Below, piece after piece: positions 1-9,448 of a stretch of DNA of 64,000 nt. Position 1 is the stretch's first letter. The number at the start of each line of letters is the position of its first letter. The DNA lies in NCBI GenBank assembly GCA_023407175.1, contig JAEYMU010000031.1, positions 121,843 to 185,842 of the forward strand, given 5' to 3'. Under the pieces are notes generated by a model. It saw nothing but the letters and a program-made list of their open reading frames with translations, was not told where the DNA came from and searched no databases. The position numbers and the translations under genes were made by a program. Source of the DNA: Bacillota bacterium (GTDB lineage: Bacteria > Bacillota_A > Clostridia > Lachnospirales > Lachnospiraceae).

Positions 1-1835
1 TTTAACTGCTCCAACTGCTTATCCGTCTCCTTCTGATGGAGAAGTCCCCGCCAGGTCGGCATATATACAATGACCTGCCTTCCGTCAAGACCGCCTTCCC
101 TCCTGATCTGGCTGTAACGGTCTTTTTGAAAGAATACGGAATTTCTCGGATAGCCGGTCAGCAGCCTTCGGCCCGGATAGAGGTCCTTAATCATGTAATC
201 CTCAAGAAATACATCTTTGGAAAATTCATTCTGATACAATAAATAGTCTGCAATCAGAAAATTTCTCTGTACATTGCCCAGGGCATATTCCCTCTGGGGT
301 ACGCTTCTGCCCATGGCCTTTAGGGGAGTCCCATGCCAGGTATTTAAATACACCTGCGCCTGCTTCTTGATAAAATAAGGAGGAAAGCTGGTGTCCGTAA
401 TAAGATATTTGGAAGCTGCCAGAGCCTTAAGATAAGCCCTGGAGCGAATTTCTATCATTGTTACATTATTTATATGGTAGCCTGCAAGTAATTCCTGAAA
501 TTTCGGAATGAGGCCTTTTTCCAGGGCAAGAAAAACCCGAAAAGCCCGGTAGTTTTCCCTCTGAAGCTCCACCAGCAGGGCAAAGATATTCCCCCCGATA
601 TCCTCCCCATGCTTTGATTCCAGGAGGATATGCTTTTCCTCGACTCTCATTCTTTCATACCTTTCGGTATAATAAACCGAATCACTCCGCTTTATAACCG
701 AAAGAATCGGAAGCTTCCTCTTGATCAGGGCAAGCTTATTCGTACTTTTCTTCCATTTGCGCAGTCTTTTCTCCCACTTCTGCTTATAGCCTCTAAGACC
801 CGCGATAAGCCTCCATACAAATCTGGGTGTAATCTCATGAAGGCTTGTAAGAAGGAGCATTTTGCTTTTACTGGTATAAAGCTTCATTTTCTCCCGCAGG
901 GCTCCGGAGGAATACCTCAAATAACGGTTTTTCCTCCAATGCGGCAGCTCCTTGTCAAGGAACTCCTGGGTCCTCCTTATAATTTCATGCTTGATGCCTA
1001 GCTTTCCTTTATTCTCCTCCTTAAAAAGGGCGGCGTACCGATATAAGAAATGCCTGGCACAGATATATTCCAGCTCCTCCCGGTAGTAATCCATGTACCG
1101 GTTGCTTCTCATATAATCAAATACCAGATGAAAGGCTTTAATAATATCCAGTGTCTGCTTGGAGAAGCTGCTTAAAAAGCCTCCCTGGGCAGTCCTGCGG
1201 TAATTATAAAGCGGTTCTTCCACAACACCGATGCTGTCGGCCCTGCAGCAGGCCTCAAATACCAGAACCAAGTCCTCAAACCTCATTTTCTCCGGAAATT
1301 CAAGTCCCTCCAGAATGCTTCGTTTGAAAAGCTTATCCCAGGGAAAGGGAGAGATATGGGCAAGCTCAAATTTGCAATCCATAAGCTTGAAATTGCGATT
1401 AATCAAAAAGGTGCCTGTGATTTCCTTATCCCGCTGTCCGATATGCTCCCGTTCATATACATTATATCTGCCGCAGATTACAATATCGTTATTTTCCTTC
1501 ACCGCCTTCTGGTACAGCTTTTCACACATATCCCGCTCGATAAAATCATCGCTGTCCACAAACAGAATATATTCGCCGCAGGCCTTGCTAAGGCCATAAT
1601 TTCTGGCATGGCTGACCCCATGATTGTCGGTGGTGTATACCTGCATCCGGTCCGGACACCTGCTCTGATACTCCTCAAGTATCCTTAGGCTGGCATCCGT
1701 ACTGCCGTCATTTACCGCAATAATCTCAACGGGCGCAAGCGTCTGATTGACAACACTGTCAAGACATGATGCCAGATATCGTTCCACATTATAAACCGGC
1801 ATGACAATGCTTACCTTAAAGCCTGCATGATCCAC
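1..1835 (-). CDS. Family 2 glycosyltransferase / CDP-glycerol glycerophosphotransferase (3' end outside window)
   Basis: About 611 residues are visible; the gene runs off the left edge. The first ~250 residues are a GT-A (family 2) domain with VSIVMPVYN as first strand and a DSDDF metal-binding motif. The second half is a CDP-glycerol glycerophosphotransferase domain with NTWHGTPLK near residue 498. Enzymes of this two-domain type build or decorate polyol-phosphate wall polymers (teichoic acid or capsule) at the inner membrane face; the exact polymer cannot be told. GTG at 1835 is chosen as start because an in-frame TAA lies three codons upstream and GGGGG sits 9 bases before it. It follows a paralogue by 18 bases, so the two are probably one transcript. 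Confidence 0.85.
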   Translation of the reverse strand, partial: MDHAGFKVSIVMPVYNVERYLASCLDSVVNQTLAPVEIIAVNDGSTDASLRILEEYQSRCPDRMQVYTTDNHGVSHARNYGLSKACGEYILFVDSDDFIERDMCEKLYQKAVKENNDIVICGRYNVYEREHIGQRDKEITGTFLINRNFKLMDCKFELAHISPFPWDKLFKRSILEGLEFPEKMRFEDLVLVFEACCRADSIGVVEEPLYNYRRTAQGGFLSSFSKQTLDIIKAFHLVFDYMRSNRYMDYYREELEYICARHFLYRYAALFKEENKGKLGIKHEIIRRTQEFLDKELPHWRKNRYLRYSSGALREKMKLYTSKSKMLLLTSLHEITPRFVWRLIAGLRGYKQKWEKRLRKWKKSTNKLALIKRKLPILSVIKRSDSVYYTERYERMRVEEKHILLESKHGEDIGGNIFALLVELQRENYRAFRVFLALEKGLIPKFQELLAGYHINNVTMIEIRSRAYLKALAASKYLITDTSFPPYFIKKQAQVYLNTWHGTPLKAMGRSVPQREYALGNVQRNFLIADYLLYQNEFSKDVFLEDYMIKDLYPGRRLLTGYPRNSVFFQKDRYSQIRREGGLDGRQVIVYMPTWRGLLHQKETDKQLEQL

Positions 1836-1853
1836 TCTATATTACCCCCGTAC

Positions 1854-4067
1854 CTATCTCCCGTTTAACCCGAATACCTCTTCCGCCACACGTTCGGAGG
1901 CTCTGCCATCCTCCCAGGAGCAATATTTTTCGTAAAAAGCCCTGTATTTCGGCTCATACTCCTGCCGCAGCCGGTCGATATGATTGACTGCGGTTATAAT
2001 CTCCTCTGTTGTAAACAGCAGCGGCCCTGGTAATTCCTCCTCGATGTCAATATAAAAGCCCCGAAGGATGTCCCGGTACTTGTCCAGATCATAAGTAAAA
2101 AAAAGCATGGGCCTCTTTAAATTGGCATAGTCAAAGAATACGGAAGAATAATCTGTGATTAATATAGATGATATCAAATATAATTCCGAGATATCATCAT
2201 ACTTACTTAAATTGTATGTGAAATCCGTGTAACACATCTGGTCAATGGAATCTGCAATAAAATAGTGTGTGCGCAGTAAAATTACATACTCCCTGCCCAG
2301 CTTTTCTCGCAGAAGCTGCAAATCCAGTTTTAATTCAAACTTATACTTGCCTCTTGTATAAATCTCATCATCCCGCCAGGTAGGAGCATAGAGAATGACC
2401 TTCTTTCCCTCCGGTATTTTAAGCTTTCTTCGAATATCGCGGGCCAATTCCTCCCGGTTATTCGCATGAAGAATATCATTTCTCGGATAACCGACCTCCA
2501 GCATCGTTTTATTGAACTTAAAGCATCTTCGGAAAATATCGCTGGAATACTGGTTGGCTGCAATCAGATAGTCCCAGGCCCTTGACTGCCTGAAGGTCTG
2601 CTTCTTGTACTGCTGCCTTTCCGAACTGATATTATTCAGATCAAATACCAGGCGCTTTAGCGGTGTGCCGTGCCAGGTCTGTAAGAATACATTCTCCTTC
2701 CTCTTTTTGACCCATTCCGGCTGCCTTCCGTTAAAGATGTAATATTTGCTGCGGGCCAGGTAGTAGGAATAGCGAATACTAAAGCGCTTAACCCTTGTAT
2801 GAGGAAAAGGAATTTTCGTATTCCTTTTATCAATCACCCAGATAAATTTATACCGGCCGGGATAATTCTTCGCCATATATTCATAGATGTATTTGGGGCT
2901 GTCCGAATAGTTTTTGCCAAAAAAGCTTTCGCAAAAAACCCAGTTATTTTTTATCGGCCTTTTCAGGAAGGAATGAAAATACAGAAATTTTGAAAGGGCC
3001 CTTTTATTTTTTATTATTTTTTTGAATTTCTTCCATTTTACATGCCTGCTGACCGTTTTTCTGACGCGATTGATATTTCCCTTATAAAAGGCCCCTAGTA
3101 TCCTCCGTTGATATCCTCTCTGACTATCAATCAGAGCCTTATCCATATGAGCTACGATTTGATGCAAAACCTCGAACTTCTTTTCCCGGTCCTCGCTTTT
3201 TTTACCCTCAATCAGCTTTGGGGCAAAATACGAGGTGCAATAGTGAAGCATTTTTCTGTCCAGTCTTTCCCTTAATTCGCTGTCCCTATGGATCAGGCCG
3301 ATTGCATAGGCATAGGTATCCACATATTCACGGAAGCTTTTACTTTGGCGCATCTGGCTTAGGGGTACGTTCTCTCCGTCATTATGATTGCGCTTGATAT
3401 AAACCGCCAGGGGTTCATATTCAAAGCTTTGCGCCTTAACAAGCACCTGGAGGAGGAAGGGATAATCGGACAAAAACCGGATATCTTCCCTGAACCGGAT
3501 TTTGTTATCTTCCAGAAGAGACCGTTTGAACATAATGTTCAGTACCGATATATTCCGTACCCCCTTGCGGGCGGTTATCAAATGATAATAGGCCTCACAG
3601 CCATTTTCCAGCTTAAGCTCCACACTATCCCCGACATTATTATCCTCATCCCCATCTTCCTCCCCTTCTTCACTGATGCTGTTTTGCAGATACATGCTGC
3701 GCTTAAGCCAGGTCCAAAGCCTCTCTCCGTAAACCAGCTCGGAGAGTCCCTCCTCTGCCTTCTTAACCAGCAGCTCCAGCGCTGCGCTGCCGATATAATC
3801 ATCACTATCCAGAAAATAAATATATTCTCCCCTGGCCACGGATAATCCGTAGTTTCTGGCGGCTGCCACACCGGTATTTCCTTTCAGCTCCAGTATTTTA
3901 ACCGGAAGCTCCTGATAGGAGGCGACAAGGGCTTTGACATTTTCCTCGGTACGATCACATACAAGAATAATTTCCATATCCCGAAAGCTTTGCTCCAGCA
4001 GACTTTGCAGGCAATCCTCCAGCAATGAAATTCCCTTATGAAAGGGAATAATGATACTTACTTTCAT
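1854..4067 (-). CDS. Family 2 glycosyltransferase / CDP-glycerol glycerophosphotransferase
   Basis: A 737-residue two-domain enzyme. Residues 1-250 are a GT2 domain (MKVSIIIPFHKG start strand, DSDDY metal site). Residues ~370-730 are a CDP-glycerol glycerophosphotransferase domain with LQTWHGTPLKR near residue 464, ILYAPTWRDDE, and ILITDYSSVFFD near residue 639. It likely transfers glycerol-phosphate or another polyol-phosphate plus a sugar onto a membrane-bound wall polymer. The ATG at 4067 is preferred over an in-frame TTG at 4082 because the GGGGG ribosome site overlaps that TTG and sits 8 bases before the ATG. It is the first gene of an operon with the paralogue ending at the left edge. 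Confidence 0.88.
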   Translation of the reverse strand: MKVSIIIPFHKGISLLEDCLQSLLEQSFRDMEIILVCDRTEENVKALVASYQELPVKILELKGNTGVAAARNYGLSVARGEYIYFLDSDDYIGSAALELLVKKAEEGLSELVYGERLWTWLKRSMYLQNSISEEGEEDGDEDNNVGDSVELKLENGCEAYYHLITARKGVRNISVLNIMFKRSLLEDNKIRFREDIRFLSDYPFLLQVLVKAQSFEYEPLAVYIKRNHNDGENVPLSQMRQSKSFREYVDTYAYAIGLIHRDSELRERLDRKMLHYCTSYFAPKLIEGKKSEDREKKFEVLHQIVAHMDKALIDSQRGYQRRILGAFYKGNINRVRKTVSRHVKWKKFKKIIKNKRALSKFLYFHSFLKRPIKNNWVFCESFFGKNYSDSPKYIYEYMAKNYPGRYKFIWVIDKRNTKIPFPHTRVKRFSIRYSYYLARSKYYIFNGRQPEWVKKRKENVFLQTWHGTPLKRLVFDLNNISSERQQYKKQTFRQSRAWDYLIAANQYSSDIFRRCFKFNKTMLEVGYPRNDILHANNREELARDIRRKLKIPEGKKVILYAPTWRDDEIYTRGKYKFELKLDLQLLREKLGREYVILLRTHYFIADSIDQMCYTDFTYNLSKYDDISELYLISSILITDYSSVFFDYANLKRPMLFFTYDLDKYRDILRGFYIDIEEELPGPLLFTTEEIITAVNHIDRLRQEYEPKYRAFYEKYCSWEDGRASERVAEEVFGLNGR

Positions 4068-4106
4068 TATATATGCCCCCAATTCTTATAAATCCATGTA
4101 TTTCCT

Positions 4107-4173
4107 CCCTGTTTATGCACAGGGCCTGTTTGAAAGCCGCTTGCACCGGACCGGATCTACCGCTTTCAAACAG
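4107..4173 (-). promoter_or_regulatory. Structured 5' leader with two hairpins
   Basis: Two inverted repeats lie between the promoter and the wall-polymer operon. One has arms CCCTGT/ACAGGG (4107-4124); the other has 12-bp perfect arms CTGTTTGAAAGC/GCTTTCAAACAG (4126-4137 and 4162-4173). No T-run follows either, so they look like a structured leader or a small dispersed palindrome rather than a clear terminator. Confidence 0.5.
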
Positions 4174-4198
4174 ACTCCGGAAAAATAGGTATAAGATA

Positions 4199-4228
4199 AT
4201 TACAACATTATAAAAATATACTTGTCAA
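4199..4228 (-). promoter_or_regulatory. Sigma-A type promoter of the wall-polymer operon
   Basis: On the minus strand a perfect TTGACA (4223-4228) is followed 18 bases later by TGTAAT (4199-4204). This implies a leader of roughly 125 bases before the start at 4067. Confidence 0.5.
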
Positions 4229-4359
4229 ACCAAAAGTAAGTGTTAGGTAAGTAAAGAAAATGTGAAATCAAATAATTTTATTTATTCCAAACTTTTTCAC
4301 TTTCTTTGTTATCTATATAATGTAAACATAAAAATGATGCGCTCATTGGGGGAAGAACC

Positions 4360-4857
4360 GTGAAAGACTTGAAAGCTACGATTTACGATAAGCTGGTAGA
4401 GCATATCCTGCAAAATCAAAACAAATTTTATAAAATTGCTTATTGCTATGTCTATCAGAAGGAAACCGCCTTGGATATCGTCCAGAACGCAATTTGCAAG
4501 GCGTTGGAGAATTATCCGAATTTAAAAAATGAAAACGCAATTAAGACCTGGTTTTACAGGATTTTAATTAATGAATGCTTGCAGTATCTAAAAAAGTACC
4601 GAAGGGAGGTTTTATGTGAGCCCTCTGAGATCAGAGAGGACATTTACTACGAGGAAGCCTATGAACCAAAGCTGGAGCTATACCAGATGGTATGCAATCT
4701 GCCGGAGCCGACAAAGTCCATCCTCATCCTGCATTATTTTGAGGAGCTGACCCTAAAGGAAATATCCCAGGCTCTGGATATCAATCTTAGTACCGTCAAG
4801 ACCAGGTTATATACCGCCCTGCAGCGTTTAAAGAAAGAGATGGAGGTAGAAGTATGA
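4360..4857 (+). CDS. sigV: ECF-type RNA polymerase sigma factor, SigV-like
   Basis: 165 residues, the usual size for an extracytoplasmic-function sigma factor. Region 2 includes ALDIVQNAICKALE and the KTWFYRILINECL helix; region 4 includes LTLKEISQALDINLSTVKTRL, a helix-turn-helix for the -35 element. The GTG start at 4360 follows GGGGGAAG. A TATAAT lies at 4316-4321, but a convincing -35 is not seen. Its stop overlaps the next start by four bases (ATGA), the arrangement expected for a sigma factor and its anti-sigma partner. The SigV assignment rests on the RsiV-like partner; in Bacillus that pair responds to lysozyme. The sigma family call is firm, the stimulus is inferred. Confidence 0.85.
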   Translation: MKDLKATIYDKLVEHILQNQNKFYKIAYCYVYQKETALDIVQNAICKALENYPNLKNENAIKTWFYRILINECLQYLKKYRREVLCEPSEIREDIYYEEAYEPKLELYQMVCNLPEPTKSILILHYFEELTLKEISQALDINLSTVKTRLYTALQRLKKEMEVEV

Positions 4858-5804
4858 AAAAATTAAAGGATGCCAAAGTAATTTATGACAAAATTAAGAT
4901 ACCGGAGGAAATGGAGCGGCGCACCACTGATATGATCGATAATTACAGGATGAGCTCAATTGATGCACCGATCGGCAGTAAGAGAAAAAGCACCCTGCCC
5001 GGCTTATGGCGTACGGTAGCCGCGGCTGCTGTTGTGCTGGTTTGCTTTACCGTTGCCCTGAATGCGAATGAGGCCTTTGCCGTGAGCGCAAAGAACATCC
5101 CTGTCATCGGAGGAATCGCTAAGATATTGACGGTACGCTCCTATCAAACCTCAGAAAATAATAAAGATATCTCAGTTAAGGTTCCAAACATCGTCGTGGA
5201 TGATGCGCAAAACAGCGCACCGGAAGCAAATGCTTCCAGTGGCAGCCAGGCAGAAGTGCCTGCCCTGGTTTCCGATGTAAATGCAGAGATTGAAAATATT
5301 GTTAATACCTATCTTGCAGATGCTAAAAAGAGGATGCAGGATGATGAGGATGCTTTTATCTCGACCGGAGGAACCCAGGCGGAATGGGATGAGAGGGATT
5401 TATCCATCAATGTCGATTATGAAGTAAAGTACCAGCAGGATAACCTGCTCTCCCTTGTACTATCCACGGATGAAAGCTGGTATGGAGCCTATGATCTGAA
5501 GTACTTTTATAACCTCGATTTAAGTACCGATAAAAGGCTTACCCTCCAGGATATTCTGGGCGAGGATTATGTTACGGTTGCAAATGACAGTATTATCCGG
5601 CAAATGAAGGAAAGAACGGCTGACGATCCGGATCAGGTATATTGGGGAATTACGGATGGGGATGACTCCTCCTTTGACGGATTTACCACTGTGGATGCCA
5701 ATACCAACTTTTATTTGAATCAGGATGGAAAACCGGTTGTATATTTTGATAAATATGAGGTGGCTCCGGGCTTTATGGGTGCCCAGGAATTCGTGATCGA
5801 ATAG
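4854..5804 (+). CDS. rsiV: RsiV-like membrane anti-sigma factor (DUF3298)
   Basis: 316 residues. A short cytosolic N-terminus is followed by one membrane segment at ~50-70 (TVAAAAVVLVCFTVAL), then a Ser/Gln-rich spacer and an extracellular DUF3298-type domain with LSLVLSTDESWYGAYD and FYLNQDGKPVVYFDKYE. In Bacillus RsiV this domain binds lysozyme, which triggers proteolysis and releases the sigma factor; the same logic is inferred here. The region just after the membrane segment (FAVSAKNIPVIGGIAKIL) resembles that of other clostridial anti-sigma proteins. It is translationally coupled to the sigma gene by a 4-base overlap. No enzymatic motif is present. Confidence 0.82.
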   Translation: MKKLKDAKVIYDKIKIPEEMERRTTDMIDNYRMSSIDAPIGSKRKSTLPGLWRTVAAAAVVLVCFTVALNANEAFAVSAKNIPVIGGIAKILTVRSYQTSENNKDISVKVPNIVVDDAQNSAPEANASSGSQAEVPALVSDVNAEIENIVNTYLADAKKRMQDDEDAFISTGGTQAEWDERDLSINVDYEVKYQQDNLLSLVLSTDESWYGAYDLKYFYNLDLSTDKRLTLQDILGEDYVTVANDSIIRQMKERTADDPDQVYWGITDGDDSSFDGFTTVDANTNFYLNQDGKPVVYFDKYEVAPGFMGAQEFVIE

Positions 5805-5816
5805 CTGACCTCCCAT

Positions 5817-5859
5817 ATAAGAAAGGCAGCGGCACGGAGAGTGCTGCTGCCTTTCTTAT
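5817..5859. terminator. Bidirectional terminator
   Basis: An 18-bp stem (AAGAAAGGCAGC arm, one wobble pair) with a 7-base loop lies between the convergent rsiV and permease genes. T-rich ends occur on both sides, so it can serve both strands. Confidence 0.75.
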
Positions 5860-5917
5860 GTACCTGCGCTATCAATTCAAATGCTTCCGGCACATGCTAT
5901 AATGATAAAATATTTCC

Positions 5918-6754
5918 TTAGCATTTGCTGCTTCCCGCCGATAATCCTTCCACAATATATTTTTGCAGGAAGATGAACATAACGGTGATTGGAACAACCA
6001 CCAGAACCGCACCTGCCGCAAAGGTTGTAAATTCCGTATTCTGCTGGCCGGCAACCAGGCTGTACAGGGCCATCGCCAGGGTCTTCTTTTCCGCGCTTCG
6101 AAGCACGAGCTGGGGAAAGATGAAATCCATCCAGGGCATAATAAAGTTGGTTAATGCCACATAGGTTACGATGGGCTGAGCAATCGGCATCATGATTTTA
6201 ACAAATATCTTGAGATTAGAGGCCCCGTCGATCTTAGCAGCCTCATCCATGCTCCTTGGAATGCTGTCCAGATAGCCCTTGACCAGCCAGGTATTATACG
6301 GAATCTGTCCTCCCGCATACACCAGCACCAGCCCTAAGTGAGTATCGATCAGTCCCAGGGTTTTCAGTAAAATATATACTGCAACCATTGACATGACGCT
6401 GGGAAACATCTGCAATATCATAATGGAACTTAAGGCCGCTTTCCTGCCCGGAAACCGGAATCTTGAAAATACATAGGCCGAGCCCATGGTAAGAATAACC
6501 GACAGCACCATATTGGCAGCAGCTATTTTCAAGGTGTTCAAATACCATAGTCCAAAATCCGTGTTTTGAAACAAATCCTTATAGTGGCTTAAGGAGGGGT
6601 TCTGCAGCAGGGACGTGCTGCTGTACAGGCTGTCTCCCGAGCTGAACGACGCAAGCACAATCCATATAATCGGCACTAATACGAGTATGCTTCCCATGGT
6701 AAGTATCATATAGGTAATTACTTTCCTTAATATACGAATGATGTTATGCTTCAT
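5918..6754 (-). CDS. malG: Maltodextrin ABC transporter permease, MalG type
   Basis: 278 residues with six predicted membrane segments. The EAA loop that contacts the ATPase is visible (DEAAKIDGASNLKIF), and the family ending appears as IVEGLSAGSSK. It is the inner-membrane partner of the MalF-type protein encoded immediately upstream, overlapping it by 4 bases. It is the last gene of the maltodextrin operon. No ATPase gene is present in the operon, so the importer must borrow an MsmX-type ATPase from elsewhere; this is common in Firmicutes sugar importers. Confidence 0.88.
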   Translation of the reverse strand: MKHNIIRILRKVITYMILTMGSILVLVPIIWIVLASFSSGDSLYSSTSLLQNPSLSHYKDLFQNTDFGLWYLNTLKIAAANMVLSVILTMGSAYVFSRFRFPGRKAALSSIMILQMFPSVMSMVAVYILLKTLGLIDTHLGLVLVYAGGQIPYNTWLVKGYLDSIPRSMDEAAKIDGASNLKIFVKIMMPIAQPIVTYVALTNFIMPWMDFIFPQLVLRSAEKKTLAMALYSLVAGQQNTEFTTFAAGAVLVVVPITVMFIFLQKYIVEGLSAGSSKC

Positions 6755-8040
6755 TGAATGAGATCCTCCTCTTTGAAGGACCTTGTCCTCTTTAAATTAA
6801 ATACCGATACAATGGCAATTACGATAAAAATCAAAATCGAAACCACGGAAGCCATACTGTATTGATTTTGCTGCAGGGTCATCTTATAGACCCAGGAAAT
6901 CAGGATATCGGTTGAACCGGCATACCGGTAGGAGGGATTTACCGGGCCTCCGTCCGTCAGCAGATAAATGACTCCAAAATTATTTATATTTCCCGCCAGA
7001 TTCATAACCAGCAGAGGTGCTGTTGCATACAGCACCAGCGGTAAGGTAATTCTCCAAAATTTCTGTCCTCCGGAGGCCCCATCCATTTCCGCCGCCTCGT
7101 ATACTTCCTTTGATATACTTGTCAGTATGCCCGACATCATAACCATAAACCCGGCGGAGCTTATCCAAAGATTGACCACAACAAGAACCACCTTGGCGAT
7201 GGTAGGGTCGGTCAGCCAGGCCACCCTGCTGAAACCGATTTTCATAAGGAGCTGGTTGATCGGTCCCAGGCCGTTGAAGGCAAGGCGCATGATTAATAAC
7301 GAGATAAATCCGGGCATTGCCATCGGCAGAATAAATATGCTGCGCCAGAATTTCTTCCACCGGATATCCTTTGCATTCGTCAAAAGGGCCAGAAACAAAC
7401 CGTTAAAATATACGGTGACCGTACTTATGATAGCCCATGCGACAGTCCATAGGGCAATTCCCGCAAAGGTATCATTCCAGACATCCAGGGTCAATATATC
7501 CTTAAAATTCTGAAGGCCTACCCAGCTTACAAGACTTTTGGGCGGGATATGATAGGGACTGGAGTAATTGGTAAAGGCAATGGCGAAGGAGCACAGCATG
7601 GGGAAAACCACCAGAAAAACACTTACAACAAAGGCAGGAGTAAGCATAAATACGGGGAAGAGCCTGTCCAGTACGCTCCCGATGCCGCCCGGCCTTTGCT
7701 TCTCATTGCCGCTTTCCATTAACTTACCTGTTTTATATGCATCCGCCAGATTTAAAGCATAGGCCAGTATCACCAGCAACAGCAGAATAACACTTAAAAT
7801 TCCATTCATTAAAAGGTTGATCGAATGATCTCCCGTTGCCTTACCGTCAACAAAATGCTGGGGAGTTTCCCCCAGGGTGAACAGTCCCCAGAAGGAATGC
7901 TTAAAATACGGTATGGTAAAGAGCAGAACATAAATCTCTATGGCGGCAAAGATAATTCCTTTTACTATTTTTCCGTTGCTTAGCTGGCCCAATCCCATGA
8001 ACAAAGCAGAAAGCAGGATAGACCTTTTTGATTTTTTCAT
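6751..8040 (-). CDS. malF: Maltodextrin ABC transporter permease, MalF type
   Basis: 429 residues. A Firmicutes-style N-terminal extension of ~110 residues with three membrane helices precedes the core permease domain. The EAA loop reads YEAAEMDGASGGQKFW. It pairs with the MalG-type permease to form the channel. An ATG at 8052 exists, but GGAGG directly after it is the ribosome site of the ATG at 8040, so 8040 is taken as start. The gene lies 49 bases after the binding-protein gene and overlaps malG by 4 bases. The substrate is inferred as malto- or cyclodextrin from the GH13 enzyme in the same operon. Confidence 0.88.
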   Translation of the reverse strand: MKKSKRSILLSALFMGLGQLSNGKIVKGIIFAAIEIYVLLFTIPYFKHSFWGLFTLGETPQHFVDGKATGDHSINLLMNGILSVILLLLVILAYALNLADAYKTGKLMESGNEKQRPGGIGSVLDRLFPVFMLTPAFVVSVFLVVFPMLCSFAIAFTNYSSPYHIPPKSLVSWVGLQNFKDILTLDVWNDTFAGIALWTVAWAIISTVTVYFNGLFLALLTNAKDIRWKKFWRSIFILPMAMPGFISLLIMRLAFNGLGPINQLLMKIGFSRVAWLTDPTIAKVVLVVVNLWISSAGFMVMMSGILTSISKEVYEAAEMDGASGGQKFWRITLPLVLYATAPLLVMNLAGNINNFGVIYLLTDGGPVNPSYRYAGSTDILISWVYKMTLQQNQYSMASVVSILIFIVIAIVSVFNLKRTRSFKEEDLIQ

Positions 8041-8089
8041 TGATACCTCCATAAATTCATGTGTGAATTATATCTTTTCATCATTCACA

Positions 8090-9382
8090 TTATTGCTGGG
8101 ATTCGATTGAGCTTTTTATTATTTCTACGCATTCATCCATTGCTGTCTTCGGGTCCGTGTCATTATCCCAGAGTGACTGCAGTGCTCTCATATAAGGGTC
8201 CCAAACCAGACCCATCTGTGATATAAAGGGCATAATTGTTGAATTCTGTGCCTGCTCCAGGAAGACAGAGGTAATGGGATCGGATTTTATCGTCTCATTG
8301 TCCATAACAGATTTAAGCGGAGGAATTTCATTTGTCATCTCATATCTCTTAAGCAGCATTTCCTCTGTGGTAGCCATCTGGGCAAACAGCTTGGCCGCAT
8401 TCGGATAATTGGAATAGGCACTTACATAGAGCGCCTGCGCTCCCGAAAAGCTTACCGCATTGTTACCGTTCGGCAGCTTGGGCAGGGGAGCCACTCCAAC
8501 ATCAATCCCCGCTTCCGTATAGCTTGTTACAGCCCACTGACCATTTATGGTATAGGCCAGCTTTCCGCTGGTAAAAAGCCCGTCAATCATCTGTGAGTCC
8601 GCATCGGCACTTTTGATGTCCAATATCTCCTTCAAGGATTGAAAATACCGGGCGCCCTCAATTGCCGCCTCCGTATTCAGGCCGATATCGTCCTTGTCAC
8701 TTCCGCTGTTGCCGAAGATATATGCCCCGTATCCGGCCAAAAAACAGTGGGAATAATATACGCCGCTGATCTGCCACATAAGGGCATATTTATTTTCATC
8801 CGGGTTATTAAAGGTCTTTGCAAAATCAATAATTTCCTGGAAGGTAGTTGCAGGTGTGCTTACCAATGCTTTGTTGTAAATCAGCGCATAGGTGCTGATG
8901 GATAAGGGATAGCCATAGACCTGGCCGTCATAGGTCACACAATCGGCGGCGCTTTCGATGAAATCACTCTTGATTTCTTCCGCCGTATTGTCATTTGGCT
9001 GGATTAGACCGGCAGCAATTGCCGAGCCAAGGGAATCGTGGGGGGCCTCAAATAAATCCGGTCCCAGATCAGAGGGAGCATCCTGCACCAGCCGGTTGTA
9101 TAGGTCCCCGCTGTATATCTGCTCTATTTCCACATCGATGCCATACTTTTCTTTAAATTTCTCGGCAACATATTCCATATAGGCGATTTTGTCCTCCCCA
9201 TCCTCCCAGATGACAAGCTTCGCACCCTCCTCCGGCTGCAGTGTGTCCCCTGTAGTATTCTCTGTCACACTTGGAGTAACGGTAGCGGAATTGTCCGGCT
9301 CTGTGCTTTCCTGCTCACCCTTGCAGCCGGTCAAGGTAAACAGCATTGCGATTACCATTAGAAATGCGGTAAGTTTTTTCAT
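8090..9382 (-). CDS. malE: Maltodextrin-binding lipoprotein, MalE type
   Basis: 430 residues with a lipoprotein signal peptide: a hydrophobic stretch then LTGC, with the lipidated Cys at residue 20. A Thr/Glu-rich linker (~23-50) precedes an extracellular solute-binding family 1 fold (KLVIWEDGEDKIAYMEYVAEKF through PKLPNGNNAVSFSGAQALYVSAY). It captures oligosaccharides outside the membrane and delivers them to the MalF/MalG pair encoded downstream. The gap of 66 bases to the GH13 gene upstream holds no clear promoter, so it is read as part of one long operon. Confidence 0.9.
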   Translation of the reverse strand: MKKLTAFLMVIAMLFTLTGCKGEQESTEPDNSATVTPSVTENTTGDTLQPEEGAKLVIWEDGEDKIAYMEYVAEKFKEKYGIDVEIEQIYSGDLYNRLVQDAPSDLGPDLFEAPHDSLGSAIAAGLIQPNDNTAEEIKSDFIESAADCVTYDGQVYGYPLSISTYALIYNKALVSTPATTFQEIIDFAKTFNNPDENKYALMWQISGVYYSHCFLAGYGAYIFGNSGSDKDDIGLNTEAAIEGARYFQSLKEILDIKSADADSQMIDGLFTSGKLAYTINGQWAVTSYTEAGIDVGVAPLPKLPNGNNAVSFSGAQALYVSAYSNYPNAAKLFAQMATTEEMLLKRYEMTNEIPPLKSVMDNETIKSDPITSVFLEQAQNSTIMPFISQMGLVWDPYMRALQSLWDNDTDPKTAMDECVEIIKSSIESQQ

Positions 9383-9448
9383 AATATATATCCTCCTTTA
9401 TTGTGATATACAAATAGCAAACTGTGTTAATTATTTTTCCTTCTATTC

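Noticed and set aside
3384..3845. 153-residue plus-strand reading inside the wall-polymer gene
   Set aside because: Antisense shadow of a gene with clear motifs; no ribosome site.
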